Positions 8,420 to 17,753 of a stretch of DNA of 64,000 nt are shown piece by piece. The notes under the pieces are model-generated. The model ran no database searches. It was not told the DNA's origin and saw only the letters and a list, made by a program, of their open reading frames with translations. The stretch is from JANQPA01 sp964548175 (GTDB taxonomy: Bacteria; Bacteroidota; Bacteroidia; Chitinophagales; Saprospiraceae): positions 1 through 64,000 of the forward strand of contig CAZJQS010000021.1 of assembly GCA_964548175.1 (NCBI GenBank), written 5' to 3'. Position 1 is the stretch's first letter. Each line of letters opens with the position of its first letter. The translations under genes were made by a program, and so were the position numbers.

Positions 8420-9787
8420 TCAAAGTTTGATCCTTCTTAAAATCCATAAAACAAAATAGATGAGCAAAAAACTTTTGGCTAAAGTGTTCAGCGATGACAC
8501 AAAATCCGTCCCAAAAGTATTAATTCCTCCTACAAAAAATGCTGGAATCCATAGTAGAAAATATGGCTTTCTTGTCCCAATCTTTGCCAAACTCCAAAAA
8601 ATAAGATTGATAAATAATCCCCAAACAAACATAAAAAAAGCTCCTCCGGTTTTGCCAAAATTGACGTAAGCTTCTCCAAAATGACCAATATTCATACTTA
8701 CCGCTCTACCTAAAGTCCTATTGGCAAACCGCTCCATTTTTGCTCTTCCTCCCGATAGAGGTTTGTCAGGCCAGAATAAGCGTGGAATAAATGCACTGGC
8801 AATTCCCAAAAAAATAGTTTCTCCTCCTGCATAAGGCTCGAAAGCGGGAACATGTTCTAGAGTATAGTTAACGAGGTAACCTTGATCTAATCTTATAAAC
8901 ATTGGAATAGCAGTCTCATGTAATTCGAATAGTTGTTCTGATGACCTAAACTCTTCAACCAGTAACTCTCCAAATAGTAAAATACGATCGGTAGTACTAG
9001 AGTATTCATAATTAGCTGTAAACCATGTCATATCTCTAAATGTACCCTTAGCTTTTTGAAGGAGTACTAGTGTGAAAAATCCTAGGGTAAGAAGACCTAT
9101 CTTAACTATAAGAGGAGATTTATATTTGATTTTAACTAAAAAGTATATACCAAAAATACCAATAGGCCAGATAAAGGAGCCTACCATACCACTAGCTAAG
9201 CCTTGAAGGCTAGTAAAAAGAACAAAAATAAGAGGAACCGTAATAAGCCCGGAGAAAAGAAGGTAAAGGATTCCAATGTACATGAAGCTTTTTAATATGT
9301 AAAAAACGTGCTGGATTATGGAGGGCATTATTGGATGAGATAAGGCAGCAAACAAACCTATGACAAACAACGCATAACCTTCTTTTCTTATGCGTATATT
9401 TCCATGGAGTTTTTGTAAAGTAATTGTGTTCAATTTTTCATAATCCAATTTTTCTATAGGGAAAACTAAACCCAAAACGAGTAAACAAGTGGCGGGAAAT
9501 GCATATTGGAAATATTCTTCAGGAAGAATATGTGCCTGTGTTATTATATCGATTCTATTCTCCGGCATTATCAGAAAATAACTTGGTGCGAGCATCATTT
9601 GAGTAATACCCATTAGGAGAATAATGTCTTTAAATATGAGCCGTTGCCCAGTACCCCTTATAAGAAAAAAAAGGCCAATACTAAATAAAATGCAGCTGTA
9701 AGTCCAGAACGCTGCTATCCCAAATAAATAATAGCAAAGTAATAGTATTGGTATTATTATGAAGTATACTTTATCCCGCAGTAACAT
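8420..9787 (-). CDS. O-antigen/exopolysaccharide polymerase, Wzy-like
   Basis: The 455-residue protein is an integral membrane protein with roughly ten hydrophobic segments. A long soluble loop near the C-terminal third carries RLDQGYLVNYTLEHVP, FWPDKPLSGGRAKMERFANR and SMNIGHFGEAYVNFGKTGG. The pattern (a periplasmic loop with PDKP and a GE-Y motif before the last helices) fits the Wzy-type polymerase family that links lipid-carried repeat units in the periplasm. Sequence conservation is low in this family, so the assignment rests on topology, loop motifs and context. A Wzy-type polymerase next to a Wzm/Wzt ABC exporter is unexpected. The start overlaps the next gene upstream by 17 bases. Confidence 0.75.
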   Translation of the reverse strand: MLLRDKVYFIIIPILLLCYYLFGIAAFWTYSCILFSIGLFFLIRGTGQRLIFKDIILLMGITQMMLAPSYFLIMPENRIDIITQAHILPEEYFQYAFPATCLLVLGLVFPIEKLDYEKLNTITLQKLHGNIRIRKEGYALFVIGLFAALSHPIMPSIIQHVFYILKSFMYIGILYLLFSGLITVPLIFVLFTSLQGLASGMVGSFIWPIGIFGIYFLVKIKYKSPLIVKIGLLTLGFFTLVLLQKAKGTFRDMTWFTANYEYSSTTDRILLFGELLVEEFRSSEQLFELHETAIPMFIRLDQGYLVNYTLEHVPAFEPYAGGETIFLGIASAFIPRLFWPDKPLSGGRAKMERFANRTLGRAVSMNIGHFGEAYVNFGKTGGAFFMFVWGLFINLIFWSLAKIGTRKPYFLLWIPAFFVGGINTFGTDFVSSLNTLAKSFLLIYFVLWILRRIKL

Positions 9788-10832
9788 CGCTCTCTCTAAC
9801 TTTTCTTAAATAATTTTCAAAAAACTTTAAAACCTGTTTCGCTCGATCTTCATATGTATATCTACTCTTTTGTGAACGGGCTTGTACACTTTTTTTTATT
9901 TCCATGGCCTTTTCTTTAGGTAAAGCCAATATTTCCTTTGCCTTTTGGTATGCTTCTTCCCTGTTACGATAATAAAAGGCTTCTTGATTTTCTTCAAAAA
10001 GTTCTATATGTTCTTCGCTGTACGGTGCCAGCATAATACAGCCTAAGGCCGGCATTTCGAAGGTACGCATATTATGGGAACCTTCGTTTTGTGGACGGAA
10101 AACGTTGAGTTGTACCCGATATTGTACAGCAGTCTTCGAAAAAGCTTCCTGAAAGACCGGAGGATGAATGCCTACCTGAGTGTCAGCAAACGCGTTGGCG
10201 AATTTTTGCCAGCCGTTGCCGTAAACGTCTATTGGCAGCCCCCTCTCGGCGAGATAACCGATTAGTTCAGCTCTTATTTTATCTGGATTGCCAATGAAAC
10301 AAACTTTTCGAATGTCTTCTTCCGGTATATGGGGTGGATTGTCCACCGGTTGATAGGCAAAAGGCAGCCATTCTCCGGCAATGCCGTAACGCTCACGGAT
10401 TTGCTTCAAAATGTTTTTGCTGTAGGAAAAGTGAAGATCGTATAATGGAATACTGTTCCGCACATTAGCGTTACCACTGCCCTTATGGGCGTATTCAAAG
10501 GGATGATCAGGGTTGTAATTGGCCAGAAAAGTGCCTGAAGCTTTTATCTTTTCGAGCGTGGCAGGAAATATTTCCATTCCTTTAAATACCCAGACAATAT
10601 CCGGCTGAAACTCCGACACGTAATCCAGTAGATCTTCATTTATCTTTTGGTAAATACTGGATAACCCAAGCCGAAAGCGAATTTTATTGAATATTGAGCG
10701 ATAGTAATACTTATGGAAAATATGGTGAGCAGGAAAAAGCTCCGCCGCGACTCCGGAAACAGACTGAAAATGATCCAGAAAGTAGTTCTCTATCGCCCAG
10801 TGCTTATCTGATCCGACGATCAATACCCTCAT
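9771..10832 (-). CDS. CgeB-like glycosyltransferase
   Basis: The 353-residue protein resembles the CgeB/Glyco_trans_1_2 group of GT-B enzymes. It has an N-terminal GSDKHWAIENYFLDHF segment and the strand PDIVWVFKGMEI. A middle portion reads FLANYNPDHPFEYAHKGSG, followed by YDLHFSYSK. The donor-domain end reads GSHNMRTFEMPALGCIMLAPYSEEHIELF, the diagnostic part of this group, with the acidic residue of RTFE in place of the E-x7-E motif. Substrate unknown. Its ATG overlaps the stop of the upstream gene by 4 bases. Confidence 0.85.
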   Translation of the reverse strand: MRVLIVGSDKHWAIENYFLDHFQSVSGVAAELFPAHHIFHKYYYRSIFNKIRFRLGLSSIYQKINEDLLDYVSEFQPDIVWVFKGMEIFPATLEKIKASGTFLANYNPDHPFEYAHKGSGNANVRNSIPLYDLHFSYSKNILKQIRERYGIAGEWLPFAYQPVDNPPHIPEEDIRKVCFIGNPDKIRAELIGYLAERGLPIDVYGNGWQKFANAFADTQVGIHPPVFQEAFSKTAVQYRVQLNVFRPQNEGSHNMRTFEMPALGCIMLAPYSEEHIELFEENQEAFYYRNREEAYQKAKEILALPKEKAMEIKKSVQARSQKSRYTYEDRAKQVLKFFENYLRKVRESDVTAG

Positions 10833-11995
10833 GCGGTGGCTTTTTTGATCCCCTCTATGATGGTGTCATAGCTGTATCGGCTGATCATTTCGGAAGAGCG
10901 TCGCCCCATTTCAGGCAGTAAACTTGCTTCCCGGATCATCCGTTCCATTTTGCTTTTTAATTGGTCGACATCTCCGCAAGGGAAGGTATAACCGTTTTGT
11001 CCTTCTATTACCAAATCATCTGTACAACCAACCATATCCGAAATAATCAAGGGAAGATCGAAATTCATGGCTTCGTTAACGACCAATCCCCATGTTTCGC
11101 CTATGCCCGAGGGCAAAACAAAAACATCGCTTAGGGTATAGTACTCGGCAATGGCACTTTGGTTGACAAAACCGGTTAGTGTAACCTTGTCTAGCTGGTG
11201 CTTCTGAATGTACGTCTCCATCTCCTTGCGAAGTGCCCCTTCGCCTACCATAATCAAGCGGGCCTTAGGATGGTCCAACTGACCAAAGGCCCGGATCAGA
11301 TCCAATGGTCTTTTTTTGGGGATGTATTTCCCCACAAAAAGAAAGACGATCTCGTCTTCGGCTATGCCGTGTTTGGAGCGAAGATTGGCTTTTTGATCTT
11401 TCAATCTCAGGTAATCCTGACGGAAGCGATCGTTATCTACAGAATAGGGGGTGAAAAATAGTTGATTTTCTTTCGCACCGTGCTTTTTATAAAACGCCTT
11501 ATTTGATTGTCCGATGTAGAGAAACCTATGGCAGAAAAATCCCAACAACCATTTCTTAAACCAATAGACCCATTTGGATTTTCCTTTCTCTTGCTTTTGC
11601 GGACTTTCAGCTCGCATCAGTACTGGAATGCCCAGCATTTTAGCTGAAATGAACGTGAGCCAGTTAGATAAATATCCCCATCCATGAACGATCAGGTAAT
11701 CGGGGCGTTCCTTGCGCAGGTAGCTGAAAATCCCCGGGTTGATCAGTCCCATGAAACTTCCTGAAACGGCGGGCCGGGGCGAATAGTTCTTTATAAAGTG
11801 ATATGAATAGCCCTTAAGAAGCGGAATATCCCAGGTGATCTTTTGACCAAACTGTCGGTCCAGCCCACCGAGCGTATGATCGGTGAAATAAACCACCTTG
11901 ATGAACTGCTCTTTTTGCTCTTCTAATCGTTGGAAAAGAGGAGAAAAATATTGGATAGGGTGGGAGAGGGCGATGATTACTTTTTTATTGCTCAT
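10829..11995 (-). CDS. Family 4-type glycosyltransferase
   Basis: A 388-residue GT-B enzyme. The N-terminus VIIALSHPIQYFSPLFQRL matches a group of family 4 enzymes common in bacterial O-antigen clusters. The donor domain shows FLFVGKYIPKKRPLDLIRAF, the strand RLIMVGEGALRKEM, and the E-x7-E motif in GETWGLVVNEAMNFDLPLIISD. It overlaps the next gene upstream by 11 bases. Sugar specificity cannot be assigned. Confidence 0.9.
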   Translation of the reverse strand: MSNKKVIIALSHPIQYFSPLFQRLEEQKEQFIKVVYFTDHTLGGLDRQFGQKITWDIPLLKGYSYHFIKNYSPRPAVSGSFMGLINPGIFSYLRKERPDYLIVHGWGYLSNWLTFISAKMLGIPVLMRAESPQKQEKGKSKWVYWFKKWLLGFFCHRFLYIGQSNKAFYKKHGAKENQLFFTPYSVDNDRFRQDYLRLKDQKANLRSKHGIAEDEIVFLFVGKYIPKKRPLDLIRAFGQLDHPKARLIMVGEGALRKEMETYIQKHQLDKVTLTGFVNQSAIAEYYTLSDVFVLPSGIGETWGLVVNEAMNFDLPLIISDMVGCTDDLVIEGQNGYTFPCGDVDQLKSKMERMIREASLLPEMGRRSSEMISRYSYDTIIEGIKKATA

Positions 11996-13145
11996 GGGGA
12001 TTTAAGTAGTCCAAAACTTTTTTAAAATGCCCTTCAAAATTGGTTTCTTTTAAAAAAGTGATTCTAGCGGCTGATGAAAGAGTTTCATAGTGATCTATAA
12101 TATATTCGATAGCGGATAACAAGGATCCCTTTGACAGGTCGGTTGGTATGGCCCAGGAATATTTATCCAGATGCTTTCTGAAGTTTTCATGATCAAAATA
12201 TAGAACAGGAAGACCACAGGCCGCATATTCGTAAATCTTATTAGAAGCAGTTCCAAGTGTTCGGTTCATTATGTCATTTTTCGTGAAAACAGCCAGGCCA
12301 ATGTGACATTGCATAGCGATCTTGGGTACGTCTTGGTATGGAGTGACGCCCTCAAATGTCACTTTATTTGCCACTCCTTGATCATGGATTAAATTTTGTA
12401 GCTTCTCTTGATACTCATTCCTGATGAACCCCTTGAGAACAAGTTTCAAATCATGGCCGGCAATGGTTTCATCTAAAAGTTGTATGATCTCTTCTATGCC
12501 TCTACCTTCACTCATTGTTCCCTGGTAGATGACCTTTATTTCTTTATCTGGAGAGTTTTTTTCTTCTGGTATTTGATAGATCTGAGTGGAAGGGAAGTTT
12601 GGCAAGAAGAAGTAGGATCCTTTTAAATGTTCCAATGGAAAATGAGTTTTTCTTTCTTCAGCAGGTAAAGAAAAAATATCTATAAGGGGGAACAGTTTGG
12701 GTTCGGTACTTGAAGCAAGATAATTCAATGAAAAAAAATTTTCTTTACCAGCTTCAATCACGTCGTGATTATGATACCAAATTGTTTTTGGCTTTTTAAA
12801 CAGGAACCACCTTCCATAATAATAAGAAGGAATAGGATAAGCATCATAGATGATGAGCACATCTGCTTTAGCAGCTCGGCTAAGCATTAACAAGGAAAAA
12901 CGGAGCCACCTGTACAGCTTTTTCCAGGCAGGCAGGTGAGCATAATCCCAGTTAGGAATTGGAGGCCCCACCATTTTCAGACTTACATTGGATGGATAAG
13001 GGAATTCATTTTTTAAAAAACGGTTACTTACTACTTCTACCGACTGATATCTCTGTGCGAGCGTATTGATAGCATTGAGCGTAGGTGGGAAAGCTTCAGG
13101 ATGTTGATAAATAGCGATTAATACCTTTTTAGGAATTAAGGACAT
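11985..13145 (-). CDS. Family 4-type glycosyltransferase
   Basis: A 386-residue GT-B enzyme with a short N-terminal domain (KKVLIAIYQHPEAFPPTLNAI) and the acceptor-side segment KPKTIWYHNHDVIEAGKEN. The donor-domain core reads VIYQGTMSEGRGIEEIIQLL and KVTFEGVTPYQDVPK. The late part, TASNKIYEYAACGLPVLYFD, carries the acidic E of the donor site. It lies between two other glycosyltransferases with an 11-base overlap on one side and an 8-base gap on the other. Confidence 0.87.
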   Translation of the reverse strand: MSLIPKKVLIAIYQHPEAFPPTLNAINTLAQRYQSVEVVSNRFLKNEFPYPSNVSLKMVGPPIPNWDYAHLPAWKKLYRWLRFSLLMLSRAAKADVLIIYDAYPIPSYYYGRWFLFKKPKTIWYHNHDVIEAGKENFFSLNYLASSTEPKLFPLIDIFSLPAEERKTHFPLEHLKGSYFFLPNFPSTQIYQIPEEKNSPDKEIKVIYQGTMSEGRGIEEIIQLLDETIAGHDLKLVLKGFIRNEYQEKLQNLIHDQGVANKVTFEGVTPYQDVPKIAMQCHIGLAVFTKNDIMNRTLGTASNKIYEYAACGLPVLYFDHENFRKHLDKYSWAIPTDLSKGSLLSAIEYIIDHYETLSSAARITFLKETNFEGHFKKVLDYLNPHEQ

Positions 13146-13153
13146 TCCGTCTT

Positions 13154-14338
13154 TTATCTTTTAATCTGGTTTAGAATTTTTGCAATACGCCTAATCTGTT
13201 GATAATAAGTGTGTTTTAATGCATATTCCAACCTCTTTTTTCGTTCTTTGTAAGAGTTGTGAAAAGGGAGTGATTCTAGTGTTTTCGCAAATAAGTCCGG
13301 CAAACCTTCATTACTGTAGTCTGACGGTATTTGTAATACTTGCTCTTGTTCATAAACAGACAGATAATTGGAAACAACCACTTTACCCGTACTCAAATAT
13401 TCCAATATTTTATGGCTATTGTCAGCAAGATATTTACCCGTTTTTCGGTAACAGGCAAGAAACAGATCCATTGATTTGCTGTGATCGGCAATTTCTTGTT
13501 GTGTGCAGATGCCATACAGTCTGCAATTTTCCTGCGTATTTAAGAAATCAATAAACTGGATGAGGTCAGGATCTTTTTCCGTAGCGCTTAGTTGAAAGGG
13601 GCCAAAGAAATGGAAAATGTGGTTTGAATGTGTCGTAATGATTTTCTTCAGAATCTTTCTGTCGATTGCATAATGCTTGATGTTCCCAACATATCCTATA
13701 TTGAATTGGGTATCTGGAGCATAATTCTTTTCCTCTGTATGATTCAATTCTTCTTTCGCCAGCTTTTCAAAAATGACAGGTAAACCATGATTTATGAAAA
13801 AGGCTGGTGCTTTGATATTGCTGTAATTTTCAAGAATAAATGGGGAGACAGAAAAAACACAGTCAGGGTTTTTGTTAGAAGGGCCTGAAGCGCCATGATC
13901 CACGGGGTGGAAAATATTGACCTTAGCTCCAAAGTCATCCAGTCGGGCAAAGCTGAAATTGCAGTCGAAATCCCAAACGATATCTATGGGCCGGTCAATT
14001 TTCTGAGCAATTTGCCTGGCCCGAAACCTCATGAAATAATGAAACAGGCTGCGTGCATGAAATTTTAGCGGATAAGGCCCTAAATGTGGATACTTGACAA
14101 TGGTTATATTGGGATGGTCTTCACAAAAGATGAAGAAGATCTTTTTGATTTTGGGTTTTAACTGGTGCTCTAAAAAATAGACGCTGTTGCCCATCTTAGC
14201 CAATTCCAGGGCATAATGATGCTTGGATACCTTCATTTTACCCCAGGGCTGAGGAGAAATGATCAGAATGGTTTTGCCGGTTATCGGATGATCAGTAATA
14301 TGAATCGAGGATGTACCCTTTGATTTACTGACGTGCAT
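13154..14338 (-). CDS. Glycosyltransferase, TuaH-like GT-B
   Basis: The 394-residue protein starts, after a polar 22-residue lead, with TILIISPQPWGKMKVSKHHYA, the form seen in TuaH-like teichuronic-acid-type glycosyltransferases. Later segments are DIVWDFDCNFSFARLDDFG and NIGYVGNIKHYAIDRKIL, the donor-domain start. HKILEYLSTGKVVVSNYLS near the C-terminus carries the conserved acidic residue. An internal ATG is not better placed, so the start at 14338 is kept, but the first 20 residues may be untranslated. The gene ends 8 bases before the next one. Confidence 0.82.
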   Translation of the reverse strand: MHVSKSKGTSSIHITDHPITGKTILIISPQPWGKMKVSKHHYALELAKMGNSVYFLEHQLKPKIKKIFFIFCEDHPNITIVKYPHLGPYPLKFHARSLFHYFMRFRARQIAQKIDRPIDIVWDFDCNFSFARLDDFGAKVNIFHPVDHGASGPSNKNPDCVFSVSPFILENYSNIKAPAFFINHGLPVIFEKLAKEELNHTEEKNYAPDTQFNIGYVGNIKHYAIDRKILKKIITTHSNHIFHFFGPFQLSATEKDPDLIQFIDFLNTQENCRLYGICTQQEIADHSKSMDLFLACYRKTGKYLADNSHKILEYLSTGKVVVSNYLSVYEQEQVLQIPSDYSNEGLPDLFAKTLESLPFHNSYKERKKRLEYALKHTYYQQIRRIAKILNQIKR

Positions 14339-14340
14339 TT

Positions 14341-15537
14341 TTATTTTTTGAAAAGCCTGATAAGGGGTTTAAGGAGTTTAAGCACCGGATAGTGATAAAA
14401 TAGACTCTGTTCTGTTTCAAAATCCGTATGTTCCCTTCTTGGTGTATTCATGATATGCTCAAACTCGGAACTGGAAAGGTTAAACTTCCTCAGAATAAAG
14501 TCCATATCTTCTTGCAAAAGATCAGCCTCATAAGAAGACTTTTCAAGTTTTTTCAAAGCTTCTTCTCTGGTAAGTTGTCCTGAAAAGATCAGGTTGGAAA
14601 AATGGGCTTTTCGTTTGTCGATCTTAAATTTATAAGGCAATATAAACCCCTGATAAAAGCGAGTCCAGACGGATTCATAATGTTTACCGCCGTAATCTCG
14701 CCAGCTAATCTCGTTTTTGATTGTTTCCTTTACAGCATTGTAGTTGTACTCGATATAATTCAGGGGCGTTACCACTTCCATCTTGAGCACATCTTCACAG
14801 TACCTTTTGTGAGCGTAATTGAGAAAAGGGAATGATTTTAATTTGTTGACCGGGACTCTCCCAAACTGATTTTGAATGGCTTTAATGTTTACGGCATTCT
14901 GCTTGTTGTAGATCCAGTATTTTGGAAGCACTTGCTCTGTAGCTATGTTCATACCGGCCAGCACATGCTTGATTTTCCATTTCCTGGCTTGCTCATATAG
15001 GACAGCCATGAAGGCATGATCAGTTAACACTTCTATATCAACTACTGAAGCTTTTAAATAGGATAGCTGTAATTCCCTGAATTCTCCCCAATCTATGACA
15101 TAGGTAAATAAATCCAACCCCAGTTTTTTTACTGTGTTTTCAATATTGTTAACCGCCAATTCAGAGTTCCATCCATTATCGCAGTGCACTACTAAAGGAT
15201 TAAGCCCCTGCTCTTTGGCAAGCAAGCATAAATAGGTGCTGTCTACTCCGCCACTCAAGCCCAGAATACAATCGTACTTTTTACCTTTTCCGGCTGCTTT
15301 GATCTCATTCACCTTTTGAGCTAGTTTTTTCCTGCCTTGCTCTCCGGTAAAAACCTCTCGTTCTGCAGCTTTTTGGTATTCATGGTAATAATTGCAGATT
15401 CCCTTATCGTCAAAAGTGATATTTGGATCTGCGATCGTATCCATGACGCTGAGACTACATCTTTGAAAAGGTCGACCATAATTTGCCTCCAGGTCTTGTT
15501 CCAGAGCTTTTTGGTCAGATATGGTGGTAACCGTCAT
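14341..15537 (-). CDS. wbpG: N-acetyl sugar amidotransferase (WbpG-like)
   Basis: This 398-residue PP-loop ATPase belongs to the WbpG/PseA family. The enzyme activates the acetamido group of a UDP-diacetamido-uronic acid with ATP and adds ammonia to form an acetamidino group. The ATP-binding PP-motif is GLSGGVDST, with SGGVDS at residues 95-100. The family pattern SVMDTIADPNITFDDKGICN is near residues 30-49. In family members I recall, that region bears two CxxC pairs; here only C27 and C48 remain (CSLS and CNYY). The partner ammonia channel HisF2 and glutaminase HisH2 are encoded immediately upstream, with a 4-base overlap to hisF2. Confidence 0.93.
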   Translation of the reverse strand: MTVTTISDQKALEQDLEANYGRPFQRCSLSVMDTIADPNITFDDKGICNYYHEYQKAAEREVFTGEQGRKKLAQKVNEIKAAGKGKKYDCILGLSGGVDSTYLCLLAKEQGLNPLVVHCDNGWNSELAVNNIENTVKKLGLDLFTYVIDWGEFRELQLSYLKASVVDIEVLTDHAFMAVLYEQARKWKIKHVLAGMNIATEQVLPKYWIYNKQNAVNIKAIQNQFGRVPVNKLKSFPFLNYAHKRYCEDVLKMEVVTPLNYIEYNYNAVKETIKNEISWRDYGGKHYESVWTRFYQGFILPYKFKIDKRKAHFSNLIFSGQLTREEALKKLEKSSYEADLLQEDMDFILRKFNLSSSEFEHIMNTPRREHTDFETEQSLFYHYPVLKLLKPLIRLFKK

Positions 15538-16304
15538 AATTGCTGAAAAATTTTTGTTTTAAGTGTGTCCTGATCCGGATAACTGATGAGCACTGCTTTA
15601 TGCGGACCATGAAATACAAACATGCTACCAGCAGCTACAGCAGAAGCGCCTCCGCTTTTAACAGTAGATAGAAAGTCATCCACTCCGCTGGCGCCGCTGC
15701 AGGCCACCAGGGGAATATCGATGTTGTGAGCGACTGATTTTATGAGCTCCAGGTCGTATCCAGAATAGGTTCCGTCGCGGTCGATAGCATTGAGTAAAAT
15801 CTCTCCTGCACCCAGGGCTTCTAATTGTTTAGCCCAGGCCACAGGAGATAGTTTGGTGTTTTTTTGACCACAATGGCTGTAAACCTGATATTTTCCAAGC
15901 CAGTTCTTTTTTACGTCTATGGAGGCAATGATGCTTTGATTGCCGAACTGACGTGCAGCTTCTTGGATCAATGCCGGTTGATGAATGGCGGATGAATTGA
16001 TGACTACCTTTTCGATACCGGCATGGAGGATTTCTTTAATTTGATCAAGGTTGGTAATACCTCCTCCGTAAGCCATGGGCATAAAAGCCTCTCCGGCAAT
16101 TTCCCGGATCTGTTCTAGGTTCGGTTTTTTTTGATGGGGAGTGGCGTCAATGTCTAAAACAGCAATTTCATCCACTTCTTTTTCATTGAAGATCTTAACT
16201 GTGTTGATCGGGTCACCTACATATTTGTGGTTTTTAAACTTTACGGATTTGACTAGCCCGCCATTTTTGATTAGTAGTATAGGAATGATCCGTATACGCC
16301 GCAT
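15534..16304 (-). CDS. hisF2: HisF2/AglZ-type acetamidino modification protein
   Basis: A 256-residue (beta-alpha)8 barrel homologous to the cyclase subunit of imidazole glycerol phosphate synthase. In surface polysaccharide loci this paralogue conducts ammonia from HisH2 to WbpG rather than making histidine. The sequence supports this: the histidine enzyme has catalytic aspartates at positions 11 and 130, and here position 11 is Leu (IIPILLIKNGG, in place of IIPCLDVKDG) while D130 is kept in SIDVKK. Phosphate-site segments AYGGGI and CSGASGVDDF are present. The gap to hisH2 is 1 base and the overlap with wbpG is 4 bases. Confidence 0.93.
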   Translation of the reverse strand: MRRIRIIPILLIKNGGLVKSVKFKNHKYVGDPINTVKIFNEKEVDEIAVLDIDATPHQKKPNLEQIREIAGEAFMPMAYGGGITNLDQIKEILHAGIEKVVINSSAIHQPALIQEAARQFGNQSIIASIDVKKNWLGKYQVYSHCGQKNTKLSPVAWAKQLEALGAGEILLNAIDRDGTYSGYDLELIKSVAHNIDIPLVACSGASGVDDFLSTVKSGGASAVAAGSMFVFHGPHKAVLISYPDQDTLKTKIFQQL

Positions 16305-16305
16305 A

Positions 16306-16938
16306 CTAGTAATTATGGATGAAGTTGCTCAACAATTGCATGCCGAATTTATGGCTTTTTTCCGGATGAAATTGTACCCCCAAAATATTGTCGTGGGCAA
16401 TACCAGCTACAAACTCATAGCCGTGCCGGCCGGTCAGCATGACGTCTTCCTCCTTTTCCGCCACGATATGATACGAATGAACAAAGTAAAATCTGGGGTC
16501 CATAACCTGGAGATTCTCGGTTAGTCCATTCTCATGAGTTATGGTCACATCACACCAGCCCATGTGAGGAATTTTAAGATGTCCAGGTAATTGATGCCTG
16601 TCAAATTTGATGGTTTTTCCTTTTATCCAGCCGAGCCCTTCGCAGTCTCCTTCTTCACTGTGCTCTGTCAATAATTGGGCTCCGAGGCAAATGCCTAGAA
16701 CCGGTGTTTTGTCTTCTAGTACTTTTTGGTTCAATAGATCAAAGTAAGGTGCTTGCTTTAACTGCTCCATCCCGTATTTGAAGGCGCCTACACCAGGAAG
16801 AATTAGTTTCTCTGCCTGGGCGATGTCTTCCTTTTTATCTGAAATGACCGCTTGTCTAAAGCCGATCTTTTTCAGCATGTTTTTGATAGAAGTTAGGTTT
16901 CCGACACCATAATTGAGAATAGTTAACCTCGGATTCAT
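16306..16938 (-). CDS. hisH2: HisH2-type glutamine amidotransferase subunit
   Basis: A 210-residue class I glutaminase that releases ammonia from glutamine. The catalytic triad is intact: the nucleophile C84 in GICLGAQLL and the pair H191/E193 in QFHPEKS. The N-terminal LNYGVGNLTSIKNML and the PGVGAFKYGMEQL loop match HisH. Because the adjacent HisF partner lacks the Asp11 needed for histidine synthesis and wbpG follows, it most likely feeds sugar amidination. No other histidine genes are in the window. The ATG overlaps the stop of the upstream glycosyltransferase by 4 bases. Confidence 0.93.
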   Translation of the reverse strand: MNPRLTILNYGVGNLTSIKNMLKKIGFRQAVISDKKEDIAQAEKLILPGVGAFKYGMEQLKQAPYFDLLNQKVLEDKTPVLGICLGAQLLTEHSEEGDCEGLGWIKGKTIKFDRHQLPGHLKIPHMGWCDVTITHENGLTENLQVMDPRFYFVHSYHIVAEKEEDVMLTGRHGYEFVAGIAHDNILGVQFHPEKSHKFGMQLLSNFIHNY

Positions 16939-17753
16939 TGATAAAGTCTAAAAGTTTTTTCTATAAGTCCAATCAGCTTATGTTTTAAAGGGTAAACTCT
17001 TGCTTGTCTTAAGTAGGTTTTCTTTTCTTTTTCATTTAGAGGACAATCTTCAGTAGTCAATGCTTCTAAGATGATTTCGTTTCTTATTTTGTTGTACTGT
17101 TTTGCTTTTTTCATTTCTATTTTCATCTCTTGTTTGGGATGTTCCCTGTCCCATACCAAGTCTCTGGGCATTTTAACCAGAGGATATTTTCTAGCAAGCT
17201 TTAACCAAAGCTCCGTATCTCCAACATGTCTTTTTCCCGAGAAACCACCTTCTTTATTAAAGATTTCTCTATTGATAATGGCTGACCCGGGAGCTCTATT
17301 AAAATGGTCATTATTCTTTTTGATAAAATGTTCTAGATAGACTTCCCTTGGAGAAATACATTCTGGGAGCCTTATATTATTTGTAGCTTTTGCACTAAGA
17401 CCGAAAGCTGCTTCTGGGAATGCTTCCATGCAACTAACCATCGCATCCAAGCCATAGTGATAGATGATATCGTCTGAGTCCAGATATTTAATATATTTCC
17501 CATTAGCGTAACTCGCTGCTTTATTTCTGTTGTGATAATCTCCTAAGTTAGACTCGTTGACATAGAGTTTTACTCGTGAATCTTTTTTGACATACGTATT
17601 CACGATTTCAGGAGTATTATCAGAAGATTGGTCATCTACGATGATTAGTTCAAAATTTTTATAAGTAGATGCCAAAACACTTTCAATGGATTCCGCAATA
17701 AAATCCTCCTGATTATATGCAGTCGTTAGGACAGATACTAAGGTTTTTTCCAT
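16935..17753 (-). CDS. Family 2 glycosyltransferase
   Basis: A 272-residue GT-A enzyme. Hallmarks are SVLTTAYNQEDFIAESIESVL, the acidic motif IIVDDQSSDNT, the metal site KYLDSDDIIYHYG and the downstream RHVGDTELWLKLARK. No membrane segment is visible. It overlaps the upstream gene by 16 bases and the downstream hisH2 by 4 bases, so the block from 14.3 to 18.9 kb is tightly packed. Substrate not assignable. Confidence 0.9.
   Translation of the reverse strand: MEKTLVSVLTTAYNQEDFIAESIESVLASTYKNFELIIVDDQSSDNTPEIVNTYVKKDSRVKLYVNESNLGDYHNRNKAASYANGKYIKYLDSDDIIYHYGLDAMVSCMEAFPEAAFGLSAKATNNIRLPECISPREVYLEHFIKKNNDHFNRAPGSAIINREIFNKEGGFSGKRHVGDTELWLKLARKYPLVKMPRDLVWDREHPKQEMKIEMKKAKQYNKIRNEIILEALTTEDCPLNEKEKKTYLRQARVYPLKHKLIGLIEKTFRLYQ

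Noticed and set aside
15534..16938. Histidine biosynthesis genes hisF and hisH
   Set aside because: HisF lacks Asp11, the pair adjoins wbpG, and no other his genes are present, so sugar amidination is the better reading.
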